Part shown: positions 61,086-64,000 of the stretch, piece after piece
Position numbering within the stretch: position 1 is the stretch's first letter
How the letters are laid out: each line of letters begins with the position of its first letter
Assembly (NCBI GenBank): GCA_963816795.1
Contig: CAWFLT010000012.1
Span: forward strand, 248,001 to 312,000
Direction of reading: 5' to 3'
DNA length: 64,000 nucleotides
Origin: CAWFLT01 sp963816795
GTDB lineage: Bacteria; Acidobacteriota; Vicinamibacteria; Vicinamibacterales; SCN-69-37
Program-made: the position numbers and the translations under genes
The notes under the pieces: generated by a model
Told to the model about the DNA's origin: nothing
The model's database searches: none
The model's input: only the letters and a program-made list of their open reading frames with translations

Positions 61086-64000
61086 GCCAGCGGCGTGCCG
61101 GGGAAGGCGATCTCGATCAGCGTGCCTTGCTCGCGGCGGCTCTTGATCGAAAACTCGGCCTTGTTGGCTTCGACCAGCGCCTTGGTCAGCGGCAGGCCGA
61201 GACCGGCGCCGCCCGGCCGCCGCGCGCCGGTCCGACCTGGCTGAACGGCGTCAGCGCGAGGCCGACTTCATTCTCGTTCATGCCGACGCCGGTGTCGCGC
61301 ACGCGGATCACCGCCTGGCCGCGCGGCGTCGACGCGCGGTCGAGACGATCACCTGGCCGCCCGGCTCGTTGAACTTCACCGCGTTCGACATCAGGTTCAG
61401 CATGATCTGCTTGAGCGAGCGCTCGTCGACCATCACCGGCGGCAGGCGTCGGCGAGGAGCGAGACGCGCATGATGACGCGCTCGCGCGCGGCCTGCGGCT
61501 GCATCAGCGACACGCATTCGCGAATGACGCTGTTGGCGTCGACGGAGGCGAAAGCGAGTTCGAGCTTGCCCGCTTCGATCTTGCTGAGATCGAGCAGGTC
61601 GTTGGCAGGCGACATCACATGGCTGCCGGACGCGTGGATGTCCTTGAGATAGTCCTTGTAACGCTCGTTGCCGATCGGGCCGAAGCGCTCCTCCAGCATC
61701 ACTTCGGAAAAGCCCAGGATGGCGTTCAAGGGCGTGCGGATCTCATGGCTGACCTGGGCGAGGAAATCGGTCTTCGCGGATAGGCCTGCTCGGCCGGAGC
61801 GCTTGGCGTCGATGAGCTCGTCCTCGGCCTTCTTCCAGGGCGTGATGTCGCGAGCACCGCGCAGAACTTTCGGCTGCCGCCGATGCGCGCCCATCGTCAT
61901 GAAGAGCGGGATGGCGGCCTTCGCGGACCCGGCCGATCACCTCGCGGCCGTCGTTGAGGACGCTCGCGACGCCGTCGCGGGCGAGGCCGGTCGAGGTAGT
62001 CGAGCGCCGATGCGCTGGCTTTCCGGGCGCGAACAGCTCGGCGAACGGCGGCCGGCGACCTCGTCGGCTCTCGTAGCCGAACAACGCCTCGGCGCTGCGG
62101 TTGAGCGAGATCACGCGGCCGTCGCGGTCGATCACCACGACGCCGTCGGTCGCGGTATCGAGGATCGAGCGCAATTCGCGCGCCGCCGTTTCGGCGACGC
62201 CTAGCGCCTTGTCGGCGCCGGCTGGCTGGATCCTCGGTCGGCGCGCCGGCTGGCGAGCATCAGCACCAGCGCGAATTCGCCGTCCCACGGCGTCGAGAAC
62301 AGCCGCGCCTCGATCGGCATACTGGTTGCCGTGGCTGGTGGTGATCGCGAGCGACTTGGCGCCGTTCTGGCCAGGCGCGTCGGTGCCGGGCTCGATGAAC
62401 AGCGCGTCGAGTCCGCCGGCGTCCGCCAGCGCCGTGGATGCTTTCGTAGCCGGTCCAGTCCAGGAACGCGCGGTTGGCGTAGAGCAGGCGGTCGAGCCGA
62501 TAGACCAGCACGCCGATCGGCAGCCGGTCGAGGATCGGGCGCTGATCGCTGCCGATCGTGCGCGGCCGCGTCGGCTCGGGGGCGCGGGCGTAGCGGCAGG
62601 CGGCCGCCGCCGGCGTGGCTCCGGAGTGCCGGCTGCTCCAGGTCAAGCGGGTGGCTCCATGGGCGCCGCTTTGCGCGTCACGCAGCCGCGCGGTCAGCTT
62701 GCTGGCCAGCTCGCGGAACGCCTTGCGTTCGACCGGCGTGAGGCTCGGCGTTTTTTCCGGCGGCGCTGCGGGATGCGCGGAACGGCAGCACGTTCGCACC
62801 GGCGGCACCACGGTGAGCGCCGGGCGCTCGTCGCGGAGCACCGGCGGCTCGGGCCGGTTCGGACTTGGTCGGCGGCTCGGCTCGGCCGGCTCCGCTGCGC
62901 TCGGCTCGGCGCTGCGGCGACCGGCGCGGCGACTGGCGGCGCGGCGCGGCAAGACGCCGAAGCCGCGATAGCCGCGGAAGTTGCGCTCGCGGTCGAACAC
63001 CGGCAGGCCCGACAGTTCCGACCGGCAGCCGCTCGTCGGTGCCGTCCATCGGAAATGCGACGGTGATGCCGCTCCAGGTGTCCTGCGAGGCGATGGCGCG
63101 CGCGACCTGGCCCTCCGGGTCGAGATTGAGCTCGGCGGCGATCTCGCGCCACGGCCGCGTCAGCGCGGCCAGCCGACTGCGGACCGATCACCGCGGCGAA
63201 TTCCGCGGAGTCGAGCGTCATGCCGCCGCCGGCGTCCATCTGCCAGACGAAGCGCATCGGATAGCGCCGCTCGGCGCGAGCACGTTGCGTGGGTTCCGGT
63301 GCGGCGACTATGGGCGTCGGTTCCAGTGTGGCGTCGGTTTGCTTCGAGGCAGCGGCGACCTCAGGCTTGGCGGTTCGGCGACCGGCGCGGTCGCATGCTC
63401 GATCGGCTCGAGCGGGCGCGGCCTCGGCGGCGACGGGCTTCTCTGGAGCCACGGCCTGCGCAAACGCCGCAAGCAGCACCACCGATGCTTCGGAGCCGAT
63501 GCGTTCGCACCGAAATCGCACCGAGGTGCGAAGCGCCCGCGGCGCGGCCCTCGAGCAGCGCCCGTTCGGCAAGCTCGCCGGCACCGAGCGCGGCAATTGA
63601 CTTGAGGCCGAGGAGCTGGGTTTCGCCGGCGGTCGCGTGGATCAGTTCGCCGTCGGGCGCAAACAGCGCGATGGGTTCTTCGATGCCGATGCACAGCCGG
63701 CGCACGCGTTCGTCCAGTGGCAGGCCGGCGCCTGCCGGTTCGGTTGCCACCACCAGAATGGCGGGGGTGCGGTCTGCCAGGATGACGCGGAACACGCGCA
63801 CATCAGTGCGCGGCCCAGGCTGCCGCCGAAGCCGCGCAGCCGCTCCAGGCGCGGCGCGCCGCCCTGCGGCAGCGTGCCGGCGATGCGCGCGATTTGCAGT
63901 GCGGCGCTGCCTTTGGGATCGATCACGTAGCCGGCCAGCGCGGCGGGGGAGGGCACGTCGAAGATCGCGGCGGCGGTCGGGTTGACCCACAGCACCTGCG
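61078..64000 (-). CDS. PdhS/PleC-like PAS-domain sensor histidine kinase, Rhizobiales-like, cut at both ends, frameshifted
   Basis: Reads off the right edge. From the N terminus: a sensor region (WVNPTAAAIFDVPSPAALAGY, LFAPDGELIHATAGETQLLG), a long variable linker, PAS (IGVLVYRLDRLLYANRAFLDWTGYES), a second PAS (ILDTATDGVVVIDRDGRVISLNRSAEALFGYE), H-box DFLAQVSHEIRTPLNAILGFSEVMLEERFGPIGNERYKDYL, N-box IMLNLMSNAVKFNEPGG, G-boxes VRDTGVGMNE and GLGLPLTKALVEANKA. This H-box extension (FGPIGNERY.DYLKDIHASG) is characteristic of the PdhS/PleC cell-cycle kinases of Alphaproteobacteria. Many indels. Confidence 0.82.

Overview
The window looks like a long-read metagenomic contig from a GC-rich member of the Acidobacteriota, most likely class Vicinamibacteria. 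The lineage call is an inference. It rests on an OmpA/Omp121-type TonB-dependent receptor with an N-terminal carboxypeptidase-regulatory domain, many secreted peptidases (M49, M28, M16, S9), a YpdA-type bacillithiol reductase, and intergenic space packed with short palindromic and tandem repeats. No rRNA, tRNA, CRISPR array, IS transposase or prophage was recognised. The last 3 kb appear to belong to a different organism (Rhizobiales-like).

Layout. 1-15.4 kb: M49 peptidase (cut by the window edge), M28 aminopeptidase, glycerophosphodiesterase, a MoxR-like ATPase/VWA pair, a TonB-dependent receptor, YpdA, a secreted protein, a BtuF-like protein, FolE, a TatT-like TPR protein and 3-hydroxyacyl-CoA dehydrogenase. 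15.4-18.9 kb: two thiolases flanking a LeuB-type dehydrogenase. 18.9-23.7 kb: a membrane-anchored unknown and two overlapping ABC ATPase/permease pairs. 23.7-27.9 kb: HD protein, Nudix, a small unknown, YjbQ, TsaD and MtnA. 28.0-31.9 kb: a nucleoside-salvage operon (deoA-nupC-pnp-cdd). 32-37.7 kb: small membrane protein, PafA-type phosphatase, alkyltransferase-like protein, ECF sigma/anti-sigma/DUF4097 set and a secreted protein. 37.8-46.8 kb: an elongasome operon read leftward (GGDEF-mreB-mreC-mreD-mrdA-rodA-rng). 46.9-61.07 kb: PpiD/SurA-type isomerase, SppA, GalM, MscS, M16 peptidase, S9 peptidase, DUF418 protein and a 5'-truncated CehA/McbA metallohydrolase. 61.08-64 kb: a PdhS/PleC-like PAS histidine kinase with alphaproteobacterial signatures, joined directly to the truncated hydrolase.

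Sequence quality. About 15.9-31.9 kb, 41.4-58 kb and 61-64 kb carry a single-base indel every one to few hundred bases, in essentially every housekeeping gene. About 1-15.4 kb, 32-41 kb and 58.3-61 kb are mostly clean. The indels are far more likely to be uncorrected consensus errors than real pseudogenes, so I annotate whole genes across them and note the frameshifts.

Most interesting biology. Several palindromic repeat families sit between genes, and some are translated. Two unrelated proteins, RodA and DeoA, end in the same repeat-encoded tail in the same reading frame. An alkyltransferase-like protein ends inside GC-rich hairpins. A near-perfect 24-bp inverted repeat lies in frame inside the VWA gene. 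No defence system or biosynthetic cluster was found.
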